64,000 nucleotides of DNA from Malaya genurostris (GCF_030247185.1 NC_080572.1:125924405-125988404), one strand, 5' to 3'. Positions 32,785-44,464 are shown, counted from the stretch's first letter. Notes: generated from the sequence alone by a model not told the origin. Made by a program: numbers and translations.

Positions 32785-34300
32785 GTGGTGCTCTTTGCTG
32801 TATCTAGCATATGTCTCCATGTAGCTCGATCCGCGGCCGCTCTTCGGCAGCCTCTCAAGACACGGATCTAATTGATCGTCAGCATTGCTTGTTGTGCTTA
32901 TCTTTTTCTGGAACCTTCCAGATCAGATTAAAAACCCATCTACATTGAGTTGTCAGCCGGCTTTCAATGACATGTCCTGCACATAGCAGATGATCTAATT
33001 TTGCTGTAGGTATGTGATTCTCTAAGTAGCTGTTGCATACGCCGTCTCTTAAGTTCTGTCTTCCAGGTGCACTCCGCCACAGATGGGTCGCAGCACCTTT
33101 CTTTTGAAATGTCTCGTGTCCGTAGTTTCCGGTCTAATGAGTGTTTTTTAGAGGACCAATTTTCTATGGGGACGTAATTTTCCCGATGAAGGAGTTTTCT
33201 TAGTCTAAGGAACTCAAGCTTGCCTGCTAAAATATGTCTCTTCATTTCCCTCAATAATAGTGTTTCTTACTTACAGTCTCTTACACTCATATATTTTGCT
33301 TTCGACGCATTCATATCCAGTCCGATACTCCACACTTCGGTTTTCTTTTCGAGATATTTTTCCATCATTATCTTAGGTTACGTGTCACATGTCGTCAGTA
33401 GAAGCAAATGGTTGTAAGGACTTTCGGAAGATCGTCTTACTCGTGTCAATACCGTTCTTTGCATCAATACTTCCAAAGTAACATTCAACAAGAAGACAAG
33501 AGAGACCTTACCGTAGTCCCCTCCGAGAATCGAAGGGACCTTAGAGCATCCCATCCATCGCTTCTTTGACCAAGTGTGTCAGTTTATTCGGAAAACCGAA
33601 TTCGTGCATAATCTACCATATCTGGTTTCCATAGATTGTATCGTATTCCGCTTTGAAGTCAATAAATGGGTGGTGCTCGGATACGTTGCATTTGCGACAC
33701 TTCTGGAGTACTTTTCATATCGCGAAAATGTATTCCGAAGTAGCATGGGTACATGTGAATCGCGCTTGGTACGGCGCTACAAATTCCTCAGCTATTGTTG
33801 ATAGACGACGGTAAATAATTTGGAAGAAAAGCTAGCCTTCATTAATTTGATTGCGCATTACTTGTTACAGACTAGCTTATCACTCTTCTTATGGATAGAA
33901 CATACAACTTTTTCCATTCATTTCTGCTGTGAATTCTTCTTCTCCCACAACATACATCAACAGCTCATCTGACAATTAGTCATTACCAGCGGCTTTGTTG
34001 TTCCTGTCGTCCCTGTAGCATGTGTTTCGCCATTTAGATGCTCGTCGTAGTACTTCTCGATCACCTCGCATTAATTCGTGAGAAGGTTATCGCTGCCATC
34101 TCTGCGCATGTCAACCTGTGGCATGTGTCAACTTTTCATAGAACTTCCTTGTATCATCTACGCGGCAAAGCTGTTTCATCGCTTGGTGATCACGATCTTT
34201 GAAATGGCACTTTTTCCTCCAGAAAACTTGTTTTATCTGTTCAGCACCTGTCTGTATCGTTCTTCGTTCGCTCTCGTACGACGTTTCTACATCCTCGCTT
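32785..34300 (-). pseudogene. Degraded RTE LINE, third lineage
   Basis: Read from 34300 downward: CLRRS-type linker sequence and a KLFRVDDTRKFYEK-like segment (34180-34130), a stretch matching AGNDxLSDELL near 33960, then FIDFKAEYDTI-like sequence (33640-33670), HEFGFPNKLTHLVKEAM (33590-33550), SRRGLR and LSCLL-like sequence, and SKAKYM with IGLDMN (33300-33330). The C-terminal side (33254-32964) reads LAGKLEFLRLRKLLHRENY, where related copies have NRAYFGLRRTLRSSK. Many stops and frameshifts. It is the most diverged of the RTE copies here. FADD is not intact. Confidence 0.65.
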
Positions 34301-34314
34301 TTGTTGCATTTTTC

Positions 34315-35388
34315 GCATTTTTCTATATGAGAAAGGCAAAAAATATTCTTGAAACTGACATTTTTACACTAAGCACCCTACCTCCGGAAGCAGGGGTTTA
34401 AGCCAAATGAAAATTGGAATATTCTTATGGTATCTTTAGATCTTTCATTTGAGTCTAAATTTGTGGAAATCGGTTCAGCCATCTGCGAGAAAAGTGAGTT
34501 ACATTATTTCTCATTTTTTGTGCATATCACCCTGTAATTCCGGAACCGGAAATCGCATTCAATTGAAATTCAGGAACTTTGTATGGGACCGTAAAGCCTT
34601 TCATTTCAATTTGAGTTTGAGAAAATCGATTCAACCATTTCCTAGGAAAGTGAGTGTCATTTTTTTCACAGTTTCGGTGCATTCTTTCCACAATTTTGTA
34701 GCATATCACTCTGTAATTAAGGAACTGGAAGTCGGATCCAAATGAAATTCCGGTACTTTGTATGGGATTATGAGACCTTTCTTTTGAATCTAAGTTTGTA
34801 AAAATCGGTTCTGCCATCTCCGAGAAAAGTGAGTGACATTATTTTTACATATATGGTGCATATCACCCTGTAGTTCCGGAACCGGAAGTCGATTCCAAAT
34901 AAAATTTGAGAATTTTGTATGGGACCATGAGACCTTTCATTTGAATCTAAGTTTGTGAAAATCGGTTTAGCCATCTCCGAGAAAAGTGAGTGGCAGTATT
35001 TGTCACACACACACAGGCATTTGTTCAGTTCGTCGAGCTGAGTCGAATGGTATATGACATTCAGCCCTCCCTCGGTTCAAAAGTCGGTTTTTGCAGTGAT
35101 TGTATAGCCTTTCTATATGAGTAAGACAAAAATAGATAAAAAACGGACTTAATCCATCTAACAGTGAGATGATACCTTTTTTAACAGTGTAGCCATCCTG
35201 AAGAAATTGTAGTGCGTGCCGAATAAAGTTTTTGGATTTATGTGAAATTGACTTTTTTTACTAATACAGGGTCTCCTGAATCGGAACTAGGAACTGATTA
35301 AAAAAACAAGAAGTTTTTATGAAATCTTAAAACCTGCCATTTGAATCTTAGATGGAGGAAATCGGTTCAGCCATCTGCGATAAAAATT
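34315..35388 (-). repeat. Family T repeats, tandem block left of the LINE
   Basis: Four or more partial units of about 150 bases follow each other. Each carries the order AAATCGGTTCAGCCATCT, GAGAAAAGTGAGTG, CACCCTGTAATTCCGGAACC and TTTGTATGGGAC. TCTATATGAGAAAGGCAAAA opens the block (34321). A (CA)n run at 35002-35013, GTTCGTCGAGCTGAG and TATATGAGTAAGACAAAA near 35115 mark one unit's end. Internal tandem growth within one element is likely. Frames on either strand here (for example 34449-34745 and 34527-35010) are repeat translation. Confidence 0.7.
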
Positions 35389-35657
35389 AGTGACATTATC
35401 TTAATTTCGTTACATATATCATCCTGTAGTTCCTGAAGCAGAAGTCGGATCCAAAAGAAATGCAGGAACCATGTGTGGGAGCCTAGAACCTTTCATATGA
35501 ATCTAAGTTTGTAGAAAACGGCCAAGCCATCTCCGAGATTATATAAGATTATTTGTCACACACACACATTTGCAGATCTCGACGAACTGATTTGAATGAT
35601 ATATGGGTGCCATGGTTTCCCAGCAATCATTGCTGTAAGTAAAATAAATCAATATAA
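35389..35657. repeat. 269-bp direct repeat, left copy (3' side of the LINE)
   Basis: From AGTGACATTATCTTAATT to TAAATCAATATAA this is base-for-base the same as 38332-38600 by eye, a constant offset of 2943. The LOA-like LINE fills the space between the two copies exactly. The sequence is family T. A related family T copy at about 56915-57190 runs colinearly from the left flank through this segment, showing it once. Confidence 0.9.
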
Positions 35658-36169
35658 TCAGGAATCAGGAATCAGAACAAATTGGCTCAAATAGCACGTT
35701 CCCCTTGATATTTGGAGATTTGTGCCTTGCCATCAATTTGTTTTTAGCATCATTTTCCCGATATATAAGAGGGAAGGATTGAAAGGAAATGGTAAGGGTT
35801 GGACTAGGAGGATGGGAAAAATTGACGACACAAAAACACATAAAAGCAGAAGTAAATTCTGCACCCCTAAGGGATGCTGAACAATCTGCTGAGGATCACA
35901 TTTAGTGGAAGCAGAAGGAAATTCTGAACCTCTACGAGGTCCCGAACAGTCTGCTGTTAATAAAACCTCCAACCCCCGAGAGGATTTAGAGATCTTACAA
36001 AAGCGACACCACTCTGCACTCCCGGAAGAATGCAGAACGACTCGCAGTATGTACGAGCAGAAGCAAATACGGTACCCCCCAGAGGATGCCAAACAATCTG
36101 CCAAACCCTATTCAAGGTGAATACAGAAGGGATTCATTCACTCCAGGAAGAACGATGAACCCTTCCGAC
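35658..36169 (-). other. 3' untranslated region and tandem tail of LINE copy 1
   Basis: On the minus strand it carries recurring CAGAATTTACTTCTGC / CAGAATTTCCTTCTGC units, three or four times about 100 bases apart with GCAGATTGTT between them. The last bases are two to three TTCCTGA units. The frames at 35733-36104 (minus) and its counterpart at 60550-60909 are open only because this repeat-built UTR lacks stops. Confidence 0.65.
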
Positions 36170-37043
36170 TACAGCTCCTTACCACACCGGGTGAGAAACG
36201 AGAGAATATCCTTCAATTTCAGCTCCGCATACACAGACTCAACCATGTATGGAGAACCAAAAACCCGGATACGCAGCTGCGTCAATGCGGGACAGTCACA
36301 TATCAGATGATATGAAGTACCATAATCGCATTCACACAAATCACACGAATAATACTCAGCACGTTGAATAGTAGCCATGTGATAATTGAGTTTGCAATGT
36401 CCAGTCAGAGCTCTGACCAGAATACTTCAATGATACTTGGAGAAATGCAGTAGACACTTTGACATTTTCAGATTTAAATCTGGTAGAAATGCTTTTGTCT
36501 GAGCGCAAGTTTGCAAGCTGCGCCAGTAGCTGGCATGTTTGGATGCAGCCCAAGAACGTATCTTGTGCTTTATCCAACTAGTTGAAAGTGGTAAAGCTGG
36601 TTCAGGACCAACGAAATCATTCGTTGCACCAGCTCTAGCCAACTCATCAGCCCATTCATTTCCAGTAATACCAGAATGGCCGGGTACCCATATGAAGTAA
36701 ACAGCATTTGAAATGCTGAGGTCTTCAATTTGAGTTCGACATGCGATCACTAGATTCGACCGTGAGTCATTCGAACTGAGTGCTTTTAAGGCTGCCTGAC
36801 TGTCGGAACAAAAATAAATACGTTTACCACAGATCCTCTGCTGAAGTGCCGATTGTACTCCACACAGAATTGCGTAGATTTCTGCTTGGAACACAGTACA
36901 GTATCTACCAAGTGAATGAGACTGCTCCAGCCTATTTCACGACAGTAGATACCAGCACCAGCACGACCATTCAACAGAGAACCGTCCGTAAAACAAACTA
37001 TGTGTTCATCAAGTTGTCGTTCCAGACAACCAGACAATCATTC
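36170..37043 (-). pseudogene. LINE RNase H domain and Cys/His tail
   Basis: After the RT stop the same strand reads LSGCLERQLDEH, FTDGSLLNGRAGAG (catalytic D), a one-base deletion near 36932 that shifts the frame, then FQAEIYAILCGVQSA (E), FCSDSQAALKALSSN (D), and VPGHSGITGNEWADELA (H and D). The chain then stops at a TGA after FSKYH, shared with copy 2. It resumes as ILVRALTGHCKLNYHMATIQ, followed by CDLCECDYGTSYHLICDC, a C-X2-C-X8-H-X4-C motif. A second stop (TGA in EWL) between RT and RNase H is private to this copy. Confidence 0.85.
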
Positions 37044-38060
37044 CTAACGAAGAGGATAGCTCACATTGAATGTTTTAAAAGGAAAACTGCATGTGAGAGT
37101 TAGGTCACTAGGAGCGAGTAAATACTCATCCCACGGAACCATTTGAGACCACAAGCGAGTGTGACTGGAAGCATATTCTAATGGGTTACTGTTCCAAAGC
37201 CCTGTAACCCTAAGACGGTATGCACAAGATAATGCTTCTTGTTTTAGGAACACATGTAGTGGTTTAAAGCACAGTAGCGCCTCTAGAGCAGCAGTAGGAG
37301 TTGTCGTGAATGCTCCTGTCATCGCCATTAGGACCATCCTTTGGAGATGATTTAGCTTTGACTGAACTGTCGCGACTTCTCCTTTCTGCCACCATACAAG
37401 ACATCCATATGCTAAAATTGGTCTAACGATAGTTGTGTAGATCCAATGAATATATCTGGGTTTGAGTCCCCATGATTTTCCAAAAGCTCGTCTGCATTGG
37501 CCGAAAGCCATGCAAGCTCTTTTAATCCTGAAATCAATGTGAGCAGACCAATTCAGTTTTGAGTCAAGAATAACCCCGACGTATTTAACTTGATCGACCA
37601 CAGTAACCTCTGAGCCGAAGAACTGTAACGGACGAGCTCCTGTGCTTATCCTACGATGAGTGAAAAGCACCATTGATGTTTTGCCAGGATTTACAGATAA
37701 TCCAACCTGACAACACCATTGTTCAACAGATCGCAGGGCTTGTTGCATTAAATCAAAGAGAGTGTTAATGCTTATACCGGTCATCAATATATGATAATCG
37801 TCGGCAAAACCATAAGTCGGAAGTCCAAGGTTATTAAGTTTCCTTAACAAACTATCAGCGACTAGGTTCCATAAAAGTGGGGATAGTACACCACCTTGAG
37901 GACACCCACAGACACTCAGCTTTCTAATCTCTGGCCTGCCGAAGCGATGATCAAAGAAGTTGATTGCTAAGCATTGCGTGTATCCAGTAAGGGAAAAACC
38001 CAAGATATTCCGTTCACGACTGCAATGTTTAACCTCCTGCAGCCATTCAGCCATCGGCAC
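37044..38060 (-). pseudogene. LINE reverse transcriptase, C-terminal two-thirds
   Basis: The frame is open for 338 codons. It starts MAEWLQEVKHCSRERNILGF and reaches RKLSVCGCPQGGVLSPLLWN (RT motif B'), YGFADDYHIL (the catalytic Asp pair, about 37798-37815), VEQWCCQVGLSVNPGKTSMV (motif D/thumb), VDQVKYVGVILDSKLNWSAH, then the thumb/connection region IYTTIVRPILAYGCLVWWQK. It ends at FKTFNVSYPLR with TAG. Missing upstream are RT motifs 0-2 with the first catalytic Asp, so the polymerase could not work even though the rest is unusually well preserved. The TAG recurs in the other copy. Confidence 0.85.
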
Positions 38061-38331
38061 GGAAATACACCTTGACTTAGGAGTTCCTATTTTTGTGGCC
38101 TTTTACGACATGGAATAGGAAACCAGTGGATCAATTCTTGGTAAAAAATAATTCCGCCGGATGCCACACGGCTTACCTGTTTGGTGGACTTATACCACCG
38201 GTACAGGTGGACCGTAGCGTTATTCTTAGCAGTTGGGAAACCGCTACCGACACTACACGGCTATCTAGGCTGCTCAGAGAGGGAAGTTAACATTGATGGT
38301 CAACTTCCATGGATGGCCGAGCAGTCGGCCA

Positions 38332-38600
38332 AGTGACATTATCTTAATTTCGTTACATATATCATCCTGTAGTTCCTGAAGCAGAAGTCGGATCCAAAAG
38401 AAATGCAGGAACCATGTGTGGGAGCCTAGAACCTTTCATATGAATCTAAGTTTGTAGAAAACGGCCAAGCCATCTCCGAGATTATATAAGATTATTTGTC
38501 ACACACACACATTTGCAGATCTCGACGAACTGATTTGAATGATATATGGGTGCCATGGTTTCCCAGCAATCATTGCTGTAAGTAAAATAAATCAATATAA
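38332..38600. repeat. 269-bp direct repeat, right copy (5' side of the LINE)
   Basis: Identical by eye to 35389-35657. It begins immediately after the LINE's 5' hairpin. Beyond 38600 family T sequence continues (ACATCTTATTC, then AACTCGAAAA), whereas left of 35389 the upstream part of the family T unit lies. The two flanks therefore join into one family T copy if one repeat and the LINE are removed. Confidence 0.9.
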
Positions 38601-39422
38601 ACATCTTATTCTTCGCATAACTCGAAAAAAAACATCCCAAAAACATTCAATAGCTTTCAGGGTGCCGAGGGAATTTTCAATTGAGACTAGTTTGATCAAA
38701 ATCGGTTCAGTCATCGCTGAGATATCGACCTTTTTGTTAACAACACACACAGACACAAACACACACACGGACATTTGCTCGGTTCGTCGAGCTGAGTCGA
38801 TTGGTATATTACAGACGGGCCTCCGGGCTTCGGATTTTTTTTCAAAAATTTAAGCGAACCAATTTTTTACATTTATAAAAAAAGATAAAAAATGTTGATG
38901 AAATTAATTTTTTATCGTAATTAGTGATATATCTTGACAACATTCGATAGGGTTTTTTGGAATTTTGGTAGATCTTACATTTGAACCTGAGCTTAAAAAA
39001 ATTGGTCGAGCGGTCTTTAAGATAATTGACTAAAAAAGTAACCTTTTTTACCCCTTTACTCTAGAACCGCAAGTCGGATCCGAAAAAAACCAATAGCAGG
39101 ATATGTGGCTTTCATTTGAATCTAATCGTTTAAGGGGTCTCTGAGGAAATTGAGAAATTTTATGCTGGTGAAACTCAATAACAGACTGATGGATCAAGAG
39201 ATCTTTCATTTGACTATAAGTTGGTGAAAATTACGAGAAAAGCGGCTACATATTTTCTTAACATATACTCATACACACACCCATACCTACAAACTGACGT
39301 TTGCTAATCTCGAATAACTGATTCGAATGGTGCACAAAATGTCAAGTGCGCATGAAAAATCGTGTTTCACTTTGCTTCAAAACATCGCTTTATCATGAAG
39401 TGCTCAAAACTCTTTTTACTGG
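38601..39422 (-). repeat. Family T block right of the LINE
   Basis: It contains CACACACAGACACAAACACAC (38742-38765), GTTCGTCGAGCTGAGTCG, CCTCCGGGCTTCGG and then a second, more diverged unit with TTCATTTGAATCTAATCG (39111) and ACACACACCCATACC (about 39272). No gene. Confidence 0.6.
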
Positions 39423-39424
39423 TA

Positions 39425-39788
39425 GGGGAAAGGTGGATGATAGTGCACGGTACATATTAGTGTGCATCTCATTGTGAGCTCCTGTTAATGTTTACCACTA
39501 TTTACTTACAATAAATATTGAGATTTGACCCAATTAACTTTATTCGACTACATTTAAAATTCCCTATTATTTTATACCAATACGACAGACGTAAATATAA
39601 AATCTGTCATTTGAAAAAATAAGCTTTATATTTATCGTAAGCAACGTAATGATTGTAATCGTTCATTTGAGGATATTGGGAAATAAAGTTTTATGTTTCC
39701 GTAGACGTGTTTATGATCTTGATAAAAGTAATATTTTATTTGTAATACTTCAAAAATCTTAGGTGCGCACTAATCGCCACCTCTCCCC
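39425..39788. mobile_element. TIR element starting GGGGAAAGGTGG, TA duplication
   Basis: The left end GGGGAAAGGTGG.GATAGTGC (39425-39446) and the right end GCACTAATCGCCACCTCTCCCC (ending 39788) are inverted with few mismatches. TA flanks both sides (39423-39424, 39789-39790). The 364-bp interior is AT-rich without a frame. Typical non-autonomous TA-inserting element. Confidence 0.75.
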
Positions 39789-39790
39789 TA

Positions 39791-41429
39791 TAGAGAGGAA
39801 AAATAACTTGTCAAAAATGTCAAGATCTCCATTAAAATGGTCTGATTTCAACAAATTATGGCTTGTTTGATAGGTATTACAACGAGGTATCTAAATTTTA
39901 GGACCTGTTTTTTTTATGTCAAGATGAGATCGAAGAACAAAAACAATAGCGTAAGTACGCCTCTATGTTCTGTGCACACATCCAGACGCACACACACACA
40001 TTTGCTCAGTTCGTCTATACCTATTTATTGATATATAAATAAAAAAAGATTAAAACACATTTTTGGTGCAGGCAAAAACGGACTGTATAAGTAACATGTT
40101 TTATAGTAAGCTTCCTTTAACACAAAGACGTTCAATTTAAACTTTACAATTCACCCCACAGGTAGGCGTCTTCAGATGCATTATTGCTGACAAAAGCAAA
40201 TTTCTTGGTAAGACGTTCGACATAATAACCGCTAATATACTCCATCCTTTCCCTTAGTACTGCTTTGTACAAGTTGCATACAGATTCCATGGTTCCAATT
40301 TCCCACCGTTTCAACTCATTTTATTAAACGTACTGTAAAGCAGTGTAATCGATGCAAACCGCAGATTTTACTGGTAGAAGTATAGCTGATTCAACGAGAA
40401 CAGAATGGAGAAGAAGTGAGGTACTGGCCTGGAAAGTTTTAACGGAATAGTGAAAAGCAATTATTTTTGGTGCTTCTTCTGCCGCTGAAGGAGTAAAGGA
40501 TCGGTATGTGGCATCAACCATTGAAAAGCATTTATATAGAAAAGAGCTAGCATGGATAGTGCTCACAGCTGGAATTAAATGAGGGAGAAAATTCTCTGCA
40601 AATTTTCACGCTGCCAATTTGAACCACATTCTACTGACTGGTATGCTACGGTATCCGAACAGTAATTCGTGAGGAGACTTTCCGTATAAGTGAAGAAAAA
40701 TGCGGGAAGCGACCCAATGCAACGAGTGAGATGATTTCCTATTAGGATTAATTACCGGTCACGGAATTATAAAGTTTTATTGGAATTTCAATAAAATGCA
40801 CCAGCGTCGGAAGTTTGCCTTTTAGTGTAATTGGAATTTTAATACCTATTATTTTTAGTTTATGATTCAACTGAAAACGAGATTGCTTGTTTATTGAAGA
40901 GTAACAAAAATGTTACATATAAACATCTGATTACTTACACAATAATTTATGAGTTCATAGTTTTTTTTAAAAAAAGAATGCTGCATGCATTATAGAAAAA
41001 AGAACTTACAAACTAGTTTATGAAATTAGAAACAGAACATCGTCGGTAGAACTAAACATTGAAATTGAAGATTTCAAATTACAGGTTGCATATATAACCT
41101 CTGTTAATTCTCGAGTTTTTACTACAAGCCATTTAAATTTCGTTCACTTGATCGTTTTGAATGTCTCGCGTTTACCATCACATAAGATACAAAAAAGACT
41201 ACAACTTTGTTGCACACAGTTAAAACCAATGAAGTTTACGGGTGACATTATTTTACATAACACTGTGTCAATCCACCTAGTGGTTAAATGTTGCTTTTAT
41301 CATTATTCTTTGTACGAGAAACTAAGGCAAGGTCTAATTTACCGAAGCAAATTTGTATGGGCATCAAGTACCTTATTCGCATCCTGTCTTTAAATGACGG
41401 TTAGACATTTTTAACTTTAATCACCATAT
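39791..41429. other. Mostly unassigned stretch
   Basis: A family T end (ACACACACACATTTGCTCAG) lies near 39987-40010. Between about 40150 and 40690 the sequence is less AT-rich. On the minus strand LYGKSPHELLFG (near 40680) resembles the end of a retrotransposon integrase, so a decayed LTR-element piece is possible but weak. The rest shows nothing. TGTCAATCCACCTAGTGG near 41265 resembles a family T terminus. Confidence 0.35.
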
Positions 41430-42640
41430 AAGACCGGAACCGGAGGTTTGATACCGATAAAATTTAATAGAATCACAAGTTCATATTCATCTAAGTTCCA
41501 GCCTTTTCTGAGGAATATAACTGATTTCCGTTAGGGATTTATTTATTACTATCTGTGGTACTTTCAAGGCCGAAAACAAGAGTTTACTAGCTCGTTTCGA
41601 AGAAAAAATCTTCTATAAAAAAGCTATCTTGAAATTGAAATTTGTACTCTTATCATTCCGTAATTCCGAAACCGAATGTTGGATTAATAAATTAATGAGA
41701 AATCAAAACGTGAGTAAAACTAGTAGCTAGAAAACGTAAAACTATTCGAAAATTTCTGAGTGAATAGTAAATACACTATAGAATATAGTTGCTTTAGAAA
41801 TAAAACCTGTTTTAATCCACCTAGTGGTGTAATGATGCCTTTCTCATGTCAATCATACTATCATATATAATACTGTGGTTTTATTAAAAATAATTTTCTT
41901 CGATTCTTGACAGAATAACCGAAATCGGTTTGTTTGACCGTCTACTGATAAAAACTATCAATTGGAGAAGATTTGAGGACGATTTAGATTTTTTTTACGG
42001 GTTTTCGCCATTTTCAGTGATTGTATAATATTTTTAAAACACTTTACCCTATATTTCCGGATCCGGAAGTCGGATTCGAATGAAATTTAAGAATTCTGTA
42101 TGGGATCACAGGACCTTTCATTTGAACCTAAGTTTGTGAAAATCGCTCGCGCCATCTATGATAAAAGCTAGAAAACGTATTTTCATTTTTATGCCCATTT
42201 TACCCCATAACTCCGGAACCGAAAGTCAGATCAAAATGAAATTCAGAAATTTAGTATGAGACCTAAAGTGCTTTCATTTGAAAGTTTGTGAAAATCGGTT
42301 CAGCCATCTCCGAAAAATGTTGGTGCACTTATTATCACAATTTTTTGCTCATTTTATCCCATAGTTCCGGAACCGGAAGTCGGATCCAAATAATATTCAG
42401 GGATTTTGTATGGGACCACAAGACCTTTCATTTGAGTCTAAGTTTGTAAAAATCGGTTCAGCCATCTCCGAGAAAAGTTAGAGCAAAAAAAACGTTACAT
42501 ACACACATACACATAAACGCGCGCGCACGCACACACACACAGACATTTTGCGTACTCGACGAATCGAGTCGAATGGTATATGACACTCGGACCTCTGAGC
42601 CTCGGTTCAAAAGTGGGTTTTGGCGCCCGGGGCAAAATAA
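41430..42640 (-). repeat. Family T repeats, well-preserved block
   Basis: A first fragment runs from 41430 to about 41805. A nearly complete copy starts at AATCCACCTAGTGGTGTAAT (41815) and continues with GATGCCTTTCTCAT, three successive AAATCGGTTCAGCCATCTCC units (near 42125, 42292, 42451), a microsatellite ACATACACACATAC with GCGCGCGC and (CA)n (42496-42542), CGACGAATCGAGTCGAATGG and CTCGGTTCAAAAGTGGG. This copy best shows the family's order of parts and its AATCCACCTAGTGG terminus. Frames at 42458-42893 are repeat translation. Confidence 0.7.
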
Positions 42641-44464
42641 GAGATTTGCCGCCTCCATCGTTGGTGTAGTGAGCAAAAAAAAAACAAAGCTGAACTCCAT
42701 CTCCGGAAAGATAACTTGGACGAGCAAAAAAAAACAATGGTCCCAAGAATTGGTTTGTGCCCGGGGTGAGTACCCCTTCGCCTCTCCCCCTCCCCCTAGA
42801 GACGTCACTGTTCAAGATGTAAATTATCCATGCTTCATGAAACCAGGACTTTTAAATTCCTACATGAATGAATGGAAAGACAATTGCTCCTAGCAGAGAG
42901 GGTTCATACACAGATATATAATCATTATAAGCAGTATCGCATATTTCATAAAATGTACTTAATCCACCTAGCAGTGATAAGATAGTTTTTTAAACACTCC
43001 ACAAGCTATTTCATTTTGCATCCATGTTCGATGATTCCAACGATTATTGTAATGATTCTCAAACAAGGTTTTAAATTTCAGTTTTCAAATAGCTTTTAGA
43101 AAATCCAGTTTCCACAATCAAGCAGAAAGTTTAACTAAAAATTCGTCGTCGATTTCATAACAAATTGAGGTAAAACGGGTTAAAAAGGCAAGTACTCATT
43201 CCTACTGCTTATACTTGGATTTTCTACGTAATTTATTGATAAAGCGTATTGGATCTGCTTCAGGATTTAAACTGAATACTATAACAAGAAAAAAGGGTAA
43301 ACAATTGATTTATCTACATGTTTAATACTCTTGTTTTCACTCACATTGTTGCAATTGTACATAATTGAAGATTTCAATACCTCTCATTAGAATCTCTTGA
43401 ACATAAATTTCTTTTAAATTAAATATTGGCTCACTAAAACTTTACAATAATTAAATCACAATCTGCTACCGAATATCGTTCATGCATATACATATTGTTC
43501 AATATCTTGTCTATTCATAGTTTAAGCGAGTTTTGTATAAAACATTTCCTAAAGCTGACCTACTTCCGTCTGTGTTCACCCGATATCCTTATCCTACTGG
43601 GTCATGCATTTTATAAGAAGTGGTTTAATGTAACGATAAGAGCTTTCTTTCAAGTAAGTGCTTTGCTATGCAATATTGCTAGCAATAGTAGGGACTGACG
43701 CTTGCATGCATAATTGATTGTGAAATGAGCGGCATCTTTGCTTCCCTGGTTCGTGATTGATCATCTCGGTACAACTTTCAGTAGAAGCGCGAAGGGAAAT
43801 TACGTCTTCGTGCTTCGTCAGATGTATAACCGGAAACATTCTTGTTTAATAAGAAACTTTTCAACCGTAGGAATGAACTTTGAGTTTAGTTTCATACGAT
43901 ATGTAGTTAAGAATGTTGCCTACATCAAGATTTTTCAACAGTGATGTCTAAGAGCGATGCAACCCTTTAGTCATTCATGCGGGCACCGAGGATAAATGCA
44001 CGACATATGGTTGAATTATCCAGTTCCGTTCCAGTGTGGCGAAAGCATAGCTAAATTATTTAAGTTAAAGCTCCAGCCAACCACCTACTATGTCAAATAG
44101 TGCTAAGGTCGAGAAAGCTCTTCGCTTAATATCAGACTATCGCTTTTAAACGGGTCAACCCACGCACAAACAAATCGTCAAACGGAGTAGTTTTCGTTGT
44201 ATCACAACGTATTTTTAAGCATTCTAGATATTTCCAATAAATAGTTTTATTACTAACACTATCTTTTCGTACGATCTTTCTACTATGCAAGTTTGGCAGT
44301 TGTCCTCAGCTGCAAAATATGAATAAACTGAATGGCTGCGATTCGATTTCGCGTCGACTAAATAAGCAAATATCCGTATAATAGTCGGTTCCTATTTAGT
44401 AACTAACTTTTAGCAGTGCAAATGTCTCTATTTATGGTTTGAACAAGCAAAGAAACAAAGCCAT
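42641..44464. other. Unassigned stretch with a GC-rich patch
   Basis: GCGCCCGGGGCAAAATAAG (42622-42640) and GTGCCCGGGGTGAGTACCCC (42758 onward) form a loose repeat about 130 bases apart, with A-runs between. They may be parts of another short element. From 42900 on it is AT-rich with a family T terminus (AATCCACCTAGCAGTGA) near 42961. No gene. Confidence 0.4.

Larger units (their letters stand above)
35658..38331 (-). mobile_element. Deleted LOA-like LINE, copy 1
   Basis: Read on the minus strand: a 5' end hairpin GGCCGACTGCTCGGCC (38330 downward), about 280 bases of non-coding leader, then directly the late reverse transcriptase, RNase H, a Cys/His tail, a 3' untranslated region of about 450 bases and a tail of TTCTGATTCCTGATTCCTGA. 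ORF1, the endonuclease and the early RT motifs are missing. The second copy at 58405-60984 has the same architecture, so this is a shared internal-deletion form, not random truncation. The LOA assignment rests on RT with FADD followed by RNase H plus a Cys/His motif, and on a short 3' tandem repeat; R1- or I-type placement remains possible. It is non-autonomous: it would need proteins from an intact relative. Confidence 0.8.

Noticed and set aside
35733..36104. 123-codon frame on the minus strand, repeated at 60550-60909
   Set aside because: It lies in the LINE 3' untranslated region downstream of the RNase H tail and is composed of repeated CAGAATTTMCTTCTGC units. It is present twice only because the LINE is.
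40324..40690. LTR-retrotransposon integrase fragment (LYGKSPHELLFG)
   Set aside because: Only one short motif resembles an integrase tail. The frame is broken around it and no other domain is near, so it is not called as a gene.
42458..42893. Three overlapping frames of over 100 codons on both strands
   Set aside because: They translate family T repeat including a (CA)n/(GC)n microsatellite and A-runs. There is no domain.
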